Below, piece after piece: positions 1-5,870 of a stretch of DNA of 9,970 nt. Location of the stretch: contig JAGGRX010000042.1 in assembly GCA_021159405.1 (NCBI GenBank), positions 1-9,970 on the forward strand, written 5' to 3'. Origin of the DNA: Candidatus Bipolaricaulota bacterium (GTDB taxonomy: Bacteria > Bipolaricaulota > Bipolaricaulia > Bipolaricaulales > Bipolaricaulaceae). Under the pieces are notes generated by a model. The model saw only the letters and a program-made list of their open reading frames with translations, was not told the origin of the DNA and searched no databases. The translations under genes and the position numbers were made by a program. Positions within the stretch are counted from its first letter, which is position 1, and every line of letters begins with the position of its first letter.

Positions 1-453
1 CTCCAGGTCCACGATGGCACAGGTGGCCCGGCCTGAGAGCCAGCCACCGCACTCCCCCGGGTTTAGCACCAAAGGTGGGCCCGGCCGCAGGTCCACCTTG
101 TGGGTATGGCCATAGACGATGAGGTCGTACTTGCCGGAGGCGATCAAGGCCTCCAGGGCCCGGGGCTCGTGCATGAGCACGATCTTGCGCCCGGAGAGCT
201 CAAGCTCATGGGGCCCGAAGTGGAGCTCCCCCACCCCGGAGAACCGTTCCCGAAGATAGAGCTTGTCCCCGTCGTTGTTCCCGAACACCCCGATCACCCG
301 CAGTCCCGCCTCTTGGAAGGGCACCGCCACGAACGGCGATACCATGTCCCCGGCGTGCAGCACCAGCTCCACCCCAGCGGACTTAAACTGAAGCAGGGCT
401 TGCCTCAGTTTGGCCAGGTTGTCGTGTGTGTCCGCTACTACCCCGATCAGCAT
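1..453 (-). CDS. YfcE/MJ0936-family metallophosphoesterase (partial, C-terminus off the left edge)
   Basis: Predicted cytoplasmic phosphodiesterase of the YfcE/MJ0936 calcineurin-like family, which uses two divalent metals to hydrolyse phosphodiesters; the natural substrate is not known. The 151 residues in the window carry the whole metal-site set in order: D8-x-H10 (DTHDN), G35-D36, the GNND motif ending N59-N60-D61, H95, and GHTH at 115-118. The late NPGECGG stretch (131-137) closely resembles the archaeal MJ0936 protein. Family members are about 160-170 residues, so roughly 10-20 C-terminal residues lie beyond base 1. The ATG start places the first beta strand (MLIGVVADTH) exactly where the family begins. 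No Shine-Dalgarno precedes it; a TAACCT box sits 6 bases upstream, suggesting a leaderless mRNA. At the H95 motif the usual Gly after His is Glu (MHE rather than THG). It is divergent from the DUF362 gene. Family assignment is firm; substrate is unknown. Confidence 0.93.
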   Translation of the reverse strand, partial: MLIGVVADTHDNLAKLRQALLQFKSAGVELVLHAGDMVSPFVAVPFQEAGLRVIGVFGNNDGDKLYLRERFSGVGELHFGPHELELSGRKIVLMHEPRALEALIASGKYDLIVYGHTHKVDLRPGPPLVLNPGECGGWLSGRATCAIVDLE

Positions 454-459
454 GAGATT

Positions 460-489
460 AGGTTAACCGAGAACACTGCCTGTGCTCAA
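460..489 (-). promoter_or_regulatory. Putative leaderless promoter of the metallophosphoesterase gene
   Basis: Read on the minus strand, TTGAGC (484-489, four of six to TTGACA) is followed after 18 bases by TAACCT (460-465), which fits a TAnnnT -10 box. Six bases then separate the box from the ATG at 453. This spacing would put the transcription start at or next to the A of the ATG, and there is no GGAGG-like sequence, so the mRNA may be leaderless. This is inference from spacing only. Confidence 0.4.
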
Positions 490-560
490 CTTCCTCACGC
501 CCCAAGCGCCCGGGCTCTTCCCCCCTTCAGGGAGAGGAGCCGTTAACTGTTCCGGGTGGT

Positions 561-566
561 TATACT
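561..566 (+). promoter_or_regulatory. Putative -10 box for the DUF362 gene
   Basis: TATACT matches the TATAAT consensus at five of six bases and lies 9 bases before the ATG at 576. Transcription would start about 2-3 bases before, or at, the start codon. No Shine-Dalgarno is found in the short leader; the purine-rich GGAGAGGAG at 531-539 is too far away and upstream of the box. No convincing -35 is seen at 16-19 bases; TTAACT at 543-548 is only 12 bases away. Confidence 0.4.
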
Positions 567-575
567 CCCAAGGCC

Positions 576-1811
576 ATGGCTAAGGCGCAAGTGGCGCTGG
601 TTCGGGCGGAGGATTACGAGTTGACCCGGCTCAAGGGGGCAGTGGAGCGAGCCCTCGATCTCCTGGGCGGCCTGGAGAGATTCGTGCCCAAGGGGGCTAA
701 GGTCTTCGTAAAGGTGAACCTCCTCCCCCCGCCATCGCCCCCCGAACGGGGCATCATCACACATCCGGTCTTTGCCGAGGCTTTTCTTTCGCTCCTCAAA
801 GAGATCACCCCCCACATCGTGGTGGGGGACGACCTCCATGAAGGGCGGAGTTTTGACATAGGGGGCTATCGGGACATCAGCCGGCGGCTGGGCGTGGAGC
901 TTTTGAACCTTCGGGAGCAGGGGTTCGAGGAAGTCGAGGTGGAAGGGGTCATCCTGAAGCGGATTTACATCGCCAGGGCGGTGCGGGAGGCCGATGTGAT
1001 CGTAAACCTCCCCAAGCTCAAGACCCACGCCCTCACCCTGTTCACGGGGGCGGTGAAGAACTTCTACGGGGTCATCCCAACCGGGCTCCGGACTCAGCTT
1101 CACGGAGAGCACCCCAAGCCCGAGGAGTTCGCTCAGGTTTTGGTTGACATCTTCTCGGCGGTAAAGCCGGCCCTCACGGTGATGGATGGGGTGGTGGGGA
1201 TGGAGGGACCGGGGCCGGCCAATGGGACGCCAAGGAGGGTGGGCCTGGTGATCGCCGGCGGGGATGCCGTGGCCGTGGACGCTGTGGCCCAATCAGCGGT
1301 AGGGATCGCCCCCTCCCGGGTGTGGACCACCCGCCATGCCCACGCTCGGGGCTTGGGGATCGGCGATCTTGCGGGGATCGAGGTGTTGGGTGAAGCACTA
1401 GCCGCTGTCAGGGTCGAGGACTTCCGGCTTCCGCCTGCCTCCGGGGACCTTATGGGTAGGTTCCCACCGGGCATCACCCGCTGGGCCACTCGGCATCTCC
1501 AAGCGAGGCCAGTGGTGGTGCGGGGGCGTTGTGTGGCCTGCGGCGCCTGCGTGCGGGCCTGTCCCACCGGCGCCGCCCGCCTCCGGGATGGAAAGGCTTG
1601 GATCGACCCCCGTAAATGCATCCGGTGCATGTGCTGCCACGAGGCTTGCCGCTATGGGGCCATCGACCTCCGATTGGATCCCCTCGGACGGCTGTTTCGC
1701 GTCGCAGAAGCCTGGGCCTTCCGCGACCGCACCCACCGGACCAGGCAAAGGGCAGGAGGAAAAGGACAGGACACATCGTCGAACCCCGGCCGCCCGCTTG
1801 ACAAGCGGTAA
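576..1811 (+). CDS. DUF362 domain protein with C-terminal 2[4Fe-4S] ferredoxin domain
   Basis: A 411-residue protein whose first ~300 residues form a DUF362 domain. The family hallmark NLPKLKTH is at 144-151, and TGAVKNFYGV at 157-166 is the second conserved block. Residues about 315-365 form a bacterial-type double ferredoxin. The first cluster is C319-x2-C322-x2-C325-x3-C329-P; the second is C348-x2-C351-x2-C354-x3-C358, followed by Arg where Pro is usual, with an extra Cys at 353. The last ~40 residues are basic and low in structure. DUF362 proteins often carry ferredoxin domains and probably take part in electron transfer, but their reaction is unknown. No signal peptide or membrane segment is seen, so it is likely cytoplasmic. 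The ATG is chosen because the DUF362 N-terminus (VALVRAEDY) begins within a few codons. The SagB-type nitroreductase follows on the same strand after 82 bases; shared electron supply is possible but only inferred. Confidence 0.9.
   Translation: MAKAQVALVRAEDYELTRLKGAVERALDLLGGLERFVPKGAKVFVKVNLLPPPSPPERGIITHPVFAEAFLSLLKEITPHIVVGDDLHEGRSFDIGGYRDISRRLGVELLNLREQGFEEVEVEGVILKRIYIARAVREADVIVNLPKLKTHALTLFTGAVKNFYGVIPTGLRTQLHGEHPKPEEFAQVLVDIFSAVKPALTVMDGVVGMEGPGPANGTPRRVGLVIAGGDAVAVDAVAQSAVGIAPSRVWTTRHAHARGLGIGDLAGIEVLGEALAAVRVEDFRLPPASGDLMGRFPPGITRWATRHLQARPVVVRGRCVACGACVRACPTGAARLRDGKAWIDPRKCIRCMCCHEACRYGAIDLRLDPLGRLFRVAEAWAFRDRTHRTRQRAGGKGQDTSSNPGRPLDKR
1794..1808 (+). other. Short perfect hairpin at the end of the DUF362 gene
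   Basis: CCGCTT-GAC-AAGCGG forms a 6-bp stem with a 3-base loop in the last codons before the TAA at 1809-1811. No T-tract follows, so this is not a typical intrinsic terminator; it could be a pause or mRNA-end structure, or chance in GC-rich DNA. Confidence 0.3.
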
Positions 1812-1881
1812 ATCTCCTCTGCCCTGCACAGTTGAGAGGCGAGCAGGGGTGGAAGAAACTGGCCTGGATTATGTTTCGTGC

Positions 1882-1889
1882 AAAGGAGG
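1882..1889 (+). promoter_or_regulatory. Ribosome binding site that fixes the GTG start of the nitroreductase
   Basis: AAAGGAGG is an almost ideal Shine-Dalgarno sequence, 4 bases before the GTG at 1894. It is the only strong site in the 1812-1893 gap and selects GTG 1894 over the in-frame upstream GTG at 1849, which has no comparable site. The ATG at 1890 is out of frame and hits a stop after six codons. Confidence 0.75.
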
Positions 1890-1893
1890 ATGG

Positions 1894-2640
1894 GTGAAGA
1901 GCATCGATGATGGACGCAATTGGCTCAAGGCGGAGGAATGGAGCAGGGAACTGGAGACGGATCAGAGGAAGGGGCTTCCCCACCCGCCTTTACAGAAACC
2001 TGTGCCCGAGGGGGCGGAGCTGATCGAGCTGGTCTCGCCGGAGAAGATCGCGCTTGGGGAGATGCCGCTGCGGGAGGCCATCGCCCGGCGCCGCAGCCGG
2101 CGCAGGTTTTCCCCTGATCCCCTTACCCTGGAGGAGCTCTCCTTCCTCCTTTGGGCCACCCAAGGGGTACACCGGGTGGTCCGAGACGGCGTGGCTACCT
2201 TGAGGACCGTCCCCTCGGCCGGGGCCCGCCACCCTTTCGAAACCTACCTTTCCGTGCACCGGGTGGTGGAGCTGGTGCCGGGGTTGTACCGCTATCTCCC
2301 TCTGAACCACAGGCTCGTCCGGCTTAGGGAGGATCCAGGCCTTCCTGAAAAGATCGTGGACGCCGCCCTAGGGCAAAAGTTCGTGGGTGAGGCGGCGGTC
2401 GTGTTCATCTGGGCAGCGGTCCCCTACCGCACCGAATGGCGCTACTCGATCCGCTCCCACAAGGTGATCGCCATCGACGCCGGCCACATCTGCCAGAACC
2501 TCTACCTGGCTGCCGAGGCCATCGGGGCGGGGACCTGCGCCGTGGGCGCCTATTCCCAGGCCGCGATGGACGGTCTGCTCGGGGTCGATGGGGAGGAGGA
2601 GTTCACCGTTTACCTTGCCCCGGTGGGCAAGCTCCCCTAG
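1894..2640 (+). CDS. SagB/ThcOx-type FMN-dependent nitroreductase-family oxidoreductase
   Basis: A 248-residue member of the nitroreductase superfamily, SagB/ThcOx branch. The family's FMN flavoproteins oxidise azolines in peptide natural products in some clusters, but many stand-alone members have no known substrate. Visible features in order: TDQRKGLPHPPLQKP (22-36), typical of the N-terminus of stand-alone members; EMPLREAIARRRSRRRF (56-72), the FMN phosphate-binding Arg/Ser region; LEELSFLLWATQGV (79-92); VPSAGARHPFETY (106-118), the SAG-x2-P signature; IGAGTCAVGAY, close to the flavin; and a C-terminal APVGKLP. The frame stays open far upstream inside the DUF362 gene, but GTG 1894 with its AAAGGAGG site gives the family-like N-terminus. 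No cyclodehydratase or precursor peptide is seen in the window, so an azole-forming role is not supported. It follows the ferredoxin-bearing DUF362 gene and converges with mobB. Family call is strong; function is open. Confidence 0.88.
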   Translation: MKSIDDGRNWLKAEEWSRELETDQRKGLPHPPLQKPVPEGAELIELVSPEKIALGEMPLREAIARRRSRRRFSPDPLTLEELSFLLWATQGVHRVVRDGVATLRTVPSAGARHPFETYLSVHRVVELVPGLYRYLPLNHRLVRLREDPGLPEKIVDAALGQKFVGEAAVVFIWAAVPYRTEWRYSIRSHKVIAIDAGHICQNLYLAAEAIGAGTCAVGAYSQAAMDGLLGVDGEEEFTVYLAPVGKLP

Positions 2641-2677
2641 CCCATCCACCGGGCTCTGTTGTAGCCGCGCGAGGAGG

Positions 2678-2706
2678 AAAACTGAGCCTGCTGGAAGCGG
2701 TTCAGT
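2678..2706 (-). terminator. Probable intrinsic terminator after mobB
   Basis: On the minus strand ACTGAACC and GGCTCAGT can pair (seven Watson-Crick pairs and one A-C mismatch), with an inner GC/GC pair. The structure is followed directly by TTTT and a pyrimidine run. The stem overlaps the mobB TGA stop. On the plus strand the same stem pairs fully with one G-U, but no T-tract follows, so it probably serves the minus-strand operon. It sits in the 65-base convergent gap; no separate terminator for the nitroreductase is evident. Confidence 0.45.
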
Positions 2707-3185
2707 CAAGCGCCCAGGAGTTCCGCCTCCAGGAAATCGGCCACGAGTTCCGGATCCCGGGGCAGCACCGGGACCCCATCGGGGAGCCGGGGCGACCGAT
2801 CGGTGACCACGGCGAGCACCGGGATCCGTCCAGCCAGCGGCTCCCCACTCCGGTGGATCTCGATCTTGGGGAACTTTGAGTCCTTGAAGCCCTCCAGGAG
2901 CACGAGGTCAAGGTCGGAAAAGTACTCCTCGATGTACTCCTCCACAGGAACCCCGACGTGGTCCCAGAACAGGGCCGCGTGCCGTTCGGAATAAAGCAGT
3001 ACCCTCGTCGCCCCGGCCTTGCGATGGAAGTAGGTGTCCTTTCCTGGAACGTCCGGCTCGACCTCCGGGCTTACATGTTTGGCCGTGCCCACCCGGTATC
3101 CTCGAGCGATGAGAACAGGGATCAGTGCCCGCAGGAACGCGGTCTTCCCCGCTCCCTTATGGCCGATGAACGCCACGATCTTCAT
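2706..3185 (-). CDS. mobB: Molybdopterin-guanine dinucleotide biosynthesis protein B (MobB)
   Basis: A 159-residue P-loop GTPase-like protein of the MobB family, which assists MobA in adding a nucleotide to molybdopterin or helps deliver the cofactor. Motifs: Walker A GHKGAGKT at 8-15; AKH at 35-37; the family-specific PGKDTYFHRKAGA block at 47-59; LVLLEGFK (94-101), the Walker B-like strand with E98; and a short C-terminal part with PVLAVVTD. Length is normal for a single-domain MobB (about 160-175). The ATG is the only start compatible with the first beta strand (MKIVAFIG); it has no good Shine-Dalgarno, and the leader holds a small imperfect tandem repeat. It starts 41 bases after the end of the aldehyde ferredoxin oxidoreductase gene on the same strand, so the two are probably co-transcribed. 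No MobA or other cofactor genes are in the window. Confidence 0.92.
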   Translation of the reverse strand: MKIVAFIGHKGAGKTAFLRALIPVLIARGYRVGTAKHVSPEVEPDVPGKDTYFHRKAGATRVLLYSERHAALFWDHVGVPVEEYIEEYFSDLDLVLLEGFKDSKFPKIEIHRSGEPLAGRIPVLAVVTDRSPRLPDGVPVLPRDPELVADFLEAELLGA

Positions 3186-3190
3186 GGCCG

Positions 3191-3224
3191 TGATCCGTTA
3201 TCCGTAAACCGTAACCAGCCGTAC
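3191..3224. repeat. Short imperfect tandem repeat between AOR and mobB
   Basis: On the plus strand four copies of a 7-10-base unit ending in CCGT follow each other: TGATCCGT, TATCCGT, AAACCGT, AACCAGCCGT. It fills most of the 41-base gap between the oxidoreductase stop and the mobB start. It could be a slippage tract or a leader element; no hairpin is evident. Confidence 0.5.
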
Positions 3225-3226
3225 AT

Positions 3227-5080
3227 TTACCCCTGCCGTGGGAGTCGACCCGCCAGGTCATCAAGGCCAAGCTGGCGCAGGCGTTCGTCGGTGGGGCCAA
3301 GCTCGTCCCAGCCCCGCAGCCGGTAGTACTCCTCGATCTCGGCCCTGAGTTCCTCCGGATCGATGGGCTGCCCAGCCGACGCCCCCTTAGGAAGGGGCTC
3401 ATGGAACCTCCGGGGCAGACCGTCGTGCTGTTTTCGGTAGCCCACAAGCCCTGAGTAAAGCCTGAGCAGGGCGAAATTGCGCTCCCCGATCTCGAGCATC
3501 CCCTCGGGGGAGATCTCAAGGCCGGTGGCATAGCGGAGGAGTTCTCGGATCTGGGGGTAGTTGTAGTGGGGGCCGGTCATGTTGGTAGTAAAAGCGCACA
3601 TTACAAGGGAATTCGTGAACGAGCGCAGGTTCTCGTAGAGGATCGCAAGTTTAGCCTTCCCCCGGAGGGCGAACCTATCCACCCCCTGGTTGACCCCCAG
3701 CTCTGGGGTAGGGGCATCCCCCTCCAGCATAGTGTCGTGCATCCCTTCCATGTGATTTGCCCCTCGGGGGGTGATGGCGTAGGAGAGGGAAAGACCTTGT
3801 TTCCCCCGGGGTTCGTGCATGGGGACCTCCACCCCCTTTATGGTCATCACGAAGTCAAGCCCCCGCTCCTTGGCCCAAGGCTCAAGCCCTTTTTCGGCGA
3901 TCTCCCCGGCCAGGCCCTCCTTGCGGGCCAACCTTTCCACCCAGGCCACGATGGCCGCAGGATCCCCCCAAGGCACTCGTTCCTCGATCAGGCCCTGCTC
4001 GGAGGCCTCCATCAGGGTGGCGATCGCCACTCCGGCGGAGATGGTGTCAAGGCCGTAGGCGTTACAGAGCTGGTTGGCGTAAGCGATGGCGGACAGGTCC
4101 GAGCACCTACATAGGGAGCCGAAGGCGGCCAAGGTCTCGTACTCCGGCCCTCCGTACTCGGGGAGCACCGGCCGCCCGTTGAATTCGGTCTTCACCACCC
4201 GCTTGCAGCGGATGGGGCAGCCGGCGCAGGTGTCCCGGTCCACCAGGATGGTCTCGGCCAGCCGCTCCCCGCCGATGTCCTCGGCCTCCTCGAACACTCC
4301 CTCACGAAAATTCTCCGTGGGCAGGATCCCCATCTCCGAGAGCCAGGTGAGCCCCCGGGCGGTGCCGTACTTCCCAAGCCGGACCGCTTCCGGGTTGGAA
4401 AGGAGGTCCTTGGCGAAATCAGCGCGCGCACGGGCGAACCCCTCCGGGTCTGCCAGGGGCTTTTCGGTGTGGCCTTTCACGGCGATGGCCTTGAGCCGCT
4501 TTGCCCCCATCACCGCCCCCAGGCCGGGTCTTCCGGCAGCCCGGGTGCGGTCGTGGATGATGCAGGCCATGCGCACCAGGTTCTCCCCGGCAGGGCCAAT
4601 CGCGGCCACCCGTACCCCGGGATGGCGCTTCTTAAGGGCTTCCTCCGTCTCGCCGGTGGTCTTCCCCCACAGCTCGGCGGCCTCATGAAGCTCGGCCTTC
4701 CCCTCATGGAGCAGGAGGTAAACGGGTCGGTCAGCCTGCCCCCGCACGATGATCCCATCGTAGCCGGACCGACCCAGCTCATGTCCGAAGTAGCCGCCGG
4801 CGTAGGAGTCGGAGATGGAGTTCGTCTTGGGGGATTTTCCGGCCACCACGTGCCGCCCCGCCCCGGCCAGCCCCGTCCCCTGGAAGGGCCCGGTGGCGAA
4901 GATGAGGGCGTTTTCGGGCCCCAGGGGATCGGCCTCGGGCGGGACGAGGTCCAAAAGCAGCCTGGCCGCGATCCCCCGTCCCCCCAGGTGAAGCTCGTAC
5001 CACCGGGGCGGGATCTCCCGCTCCCTCACTTCTCCCTGGGTGAGGTCCACCTCCAGGTACCGCCCCCAGATTCCCTGCAC
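3227..5080 (-). CDS. aor: Aldehyde:ferredoxin oxidoreductase, tungsten/molybdenum bis-pterin enzyme
   Basis: A 617-residue enzyme of the AOR family. Members contain a tungsten or molybdenum bis-pterin cofactor and one [4Fe-4S] cluster, and reversibly oxidise aldehydes to carboxylates with ferredoxin. It is full length compared with the ~605-residue archaeal enzyme. Visible: the N-terminal GRYLEVDL strand, LGGRGIAARLLL and ATGPFQGTG blocks, SYAGGYFGHEL, IGPAGENLVRMA, and GRPGLGAVMGAKRLKAIAV, all pterin-binding-domain signatures. Cluster ligands are C285-x2-C288-x3-C292 plus C495. The conserved GPEYE (Glu at 313 and 315) and H443 in GANHMEG align with residues placed near the metal in the archaeal enzyme. 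No signal peptide is seen, so it is cytoplasmic. The start is GTG, fixed by AAAGGAGG 5 bases upstream. It lies 70 bases after the GerMN gene and 41 bases before mobB. The metal (W or Mo) and substrate cannot be told from sequence; subfamilies with other substrates exist. Confidence 0.93.
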   Translation of the reverse strand: MQGIWGRYLEVDLTQGEVREREIPPRWYELHLGGRGIAARLLLDLVPPEADPLGPENALIFATGPFQGTGLAGAGRHVVAGKSPKTNSISDSYAGGYFGHELGRSGYDGIIVRGQADRPVYLLLHEGKAELHEAAELWGKTTGETEEALKKRHPGVRVAAIGPAGENLVRMACIIHDRTRAAGRPGLGAVMGAKRLKAIAVKGHTEKPLADPEGFARARADFAKDLLSNPEAVRLGKYGTARGLTWLSEMGILPTENFREGVFEEAEDIGGERLAETILVDRDTCAGCPIRCKRVVKTEFNGRPVLPEYGGPEYETLAAFGSLCRCSDLSAIAYANQLCNAYGLDTISAGVAIATLMEASEQGLIEERVPWGDPAAIVAWVERLARKEGLAGEIAEKGLEPWAKERGLDFVMTIKGVEVPMHEPRGKQGLSLSYAITPRGANHMEGMHDTMLEGDAPTPELGVNQGVDRFALRGKAKLAILYENLRSFTNSLVMCAFTTNMTGPHYNYPQIRELLRYATGLEISPEGMLEIGERNFALLRLYSGLVGYRKQHDGLPRRFHEPLPKGASAGQPIDPEELRAEIEEYYRLRGWDELGPTDERLRQLGLDDLAGRLPRQG

Positions 5081-5085
5081 CGGTG

Positions 5086-5093
5086 CCTCCTTT
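5086..5093 (-). promoter_or_regulatory. Strong ribosome binding site for the AOR gene (GTG start)
   Basis: On the minus strand AAAGGAGG lies 5 bases before the GTG at 5080. It is the same octamer as that before the nitroreductase gene, and it settles GTG as the start. Confidence 0.75.
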
Positions 5094-5101
5094 CCAAGGG
5101 C

Positions 5102-5107
5102 ATTCTA
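5102..5107 (-). promoter_or_regulatory. Possible -10 box for an AOR-mobB transcript
   Basis: TAGAAT on the minus strand matches TATAAT at five of six bases in the 70-base gap between the GerMN gene and AOR. A start about 7 bases downstream would leave a leader of some 15 bases that keeps the whole Shine-Dalgarno. The -35 region is poor (TTTCGC at 17 bases), so AOR may instead be read through from uvrA. Confidence 0.3.
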
Positions 5108-5150
5108 GCCAGAAGGTGCGGGAAGCGAAAGCTCCGAGCTCCCTGTTTTC

Positions 5151-5870
5151 CTAAGGCGAGAGGGGTTTCCCGCCCGCGTACACCCTCACCTCTGACACGG
5201 TGGGGAACTGGCGCAGCGTCGCCTCGACCTGGCGGGCCGCGAGGGCCCGAAGCTCGGGGGCGAGTTCCGAGAGCTCTCGTCCTAGCCGCACCTCCGCTAC
5301 GCCCCCGGAGATGGAGATCTCCGAGAGCTCTGTCCCCTGGGGCAGGGCGGACCAATAGCCCCGGGCACGCTCCCGCCACGTGGGCCCGGAAAGGAGGAGC
5401 TTCAGGGCCTGGGTCGCCACGGCCGACGTCCGCGGCACCCGGCGGATCAAGGGAAACGGCTCCCCTTTGGGGTCGAGGAAGTAGATCTTCACCCAGGAGT
5501 AGGGGACTGCGGCGAAGTGCACGGTCTGGGAGGCGAACACGATGTGATCCAGCCCCACCACCGGCAGGAAGACCTCCACCCGCCCCTGGGGACTGGCGGG
5601 GAGGTCGTAGTAGAGTTCAGTTTCCGCACGGCCGTCTTTGGCCGCTGCCTCATCCTCCACGAGCACTCGCCCATAGGAGTCGAGGATCCGCAGGCCCACG
5701 TGTGCCCCATCGGGAAGCCCTTGCAAGACAACACGTGCCGGAAGCCCTACTTCTGCCCCCGGGGCCGGGGTCACGAACTTGGGGTGTGGCAAAGGCCCCT
5801 GAGGTGAAAGCAAGGCCACGAGGAGGACTGCTCCCAGGGCAAGGACCCAAGGCCAAGGTTCCCCGGTCAC
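5151..5870 (-). CDS. GerMN-domain protein with N-terminal membrane anchor or signal and an Ig-like domain
   Basis: A 239-residue exported or membrane-anchored protein. Residues about 6-22 form a hydrophobic segment (WPWVLALGAVLLVALL) after a very short N-terminus, a signal peptide or anchor; there is no lipobox Cys. Residues about 30-120 look like a Gmad2-type immunoglobulin-like beta domain (TPAPGAEVGLPARVVLQG at the start, then alternating strands). Residues about 124-237 are a GerMN domain: WVKIYFLD at 126-133, ATQALKLLLSGPT, ALPQGTELSEISISGGVAEV around 175-194, and a final RQFPTVSEVRVYAGG. GerMN was named from the spore germination protein GerM but is widespread in non-sporeformers; its role is unknown, probably in the envelope. 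The GTG start overlaps the rmuC stop as GTGA, and a GGGGGAG site lies just upstream. There is no sporulation context here, so a germination role is not implied. Confidence 0.85.
   Translation of the reverse strand: MTGEPWPWVLALGAVLLVALLSPQGPLPHPKFVTPAPGAEVGLPARVVLQGLPDGAHVGLRILDSYGRVLVEDEAAAKDGRAETELYYDLPASPQGRVEVFLPVVGLDHIVFASQTVHFAAVPYSWVKIYFLDPKGEPFPLIRRVPRTSAVATQALKLLLSGPTWRERARGYWSALPQGTELSEISISGGVAEVRLGRELSELAPELRALAARQVEATLRQFPTVSEVRVYAGGKPLSP

Noticed and set aside
543..1292. A 249-codon minus-strand open frame opposite the DUF362 gene.
   Set aside because: The opposite strand encodes the conserved DUF362 motifs; this frame has a His/Pro-rich composition typical of a mirror frame.
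1798..1803. A perfect TTGACA that could be a -35 box for the nitroreductase.
   Set aside because: No -10-like sequence lies 15-19 bases downstream (GCCCTG there), and the hexamer is part of a hairpin in the DUF362 coding end.
1531..1893. An upstream extension of the nitroreductase reading frame into the DUF362 gene, suggesting a longer protein or an overlapping gene.
   Set aside because: The added residues are Pro/Ala-rich and unlike the family; the strong Shine-Dalgarno and family-like N-terminus fix GTG 1894.
1894..2640. A role in thiazole/oxazole-modified peptide biosynthesis, because the protein is SagB/ThcOx-like.
   Set aside because: No cyclodehydratase, YcaO protein or precursor peptide is visible; stand-alone members of this branch are common.
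5108..5150. A terminator between gerMN and aor.
   Set aside because: Only a 3-bp stem with a GAAA loop and short palindromic pieces are present, with no T-tract.
5151..5870. Evidence for sporulation from the GerMN domain.
   Set aside because: GerMN proteins occur in many non-spore-forming bacteria, and no other sporulation gene is present.
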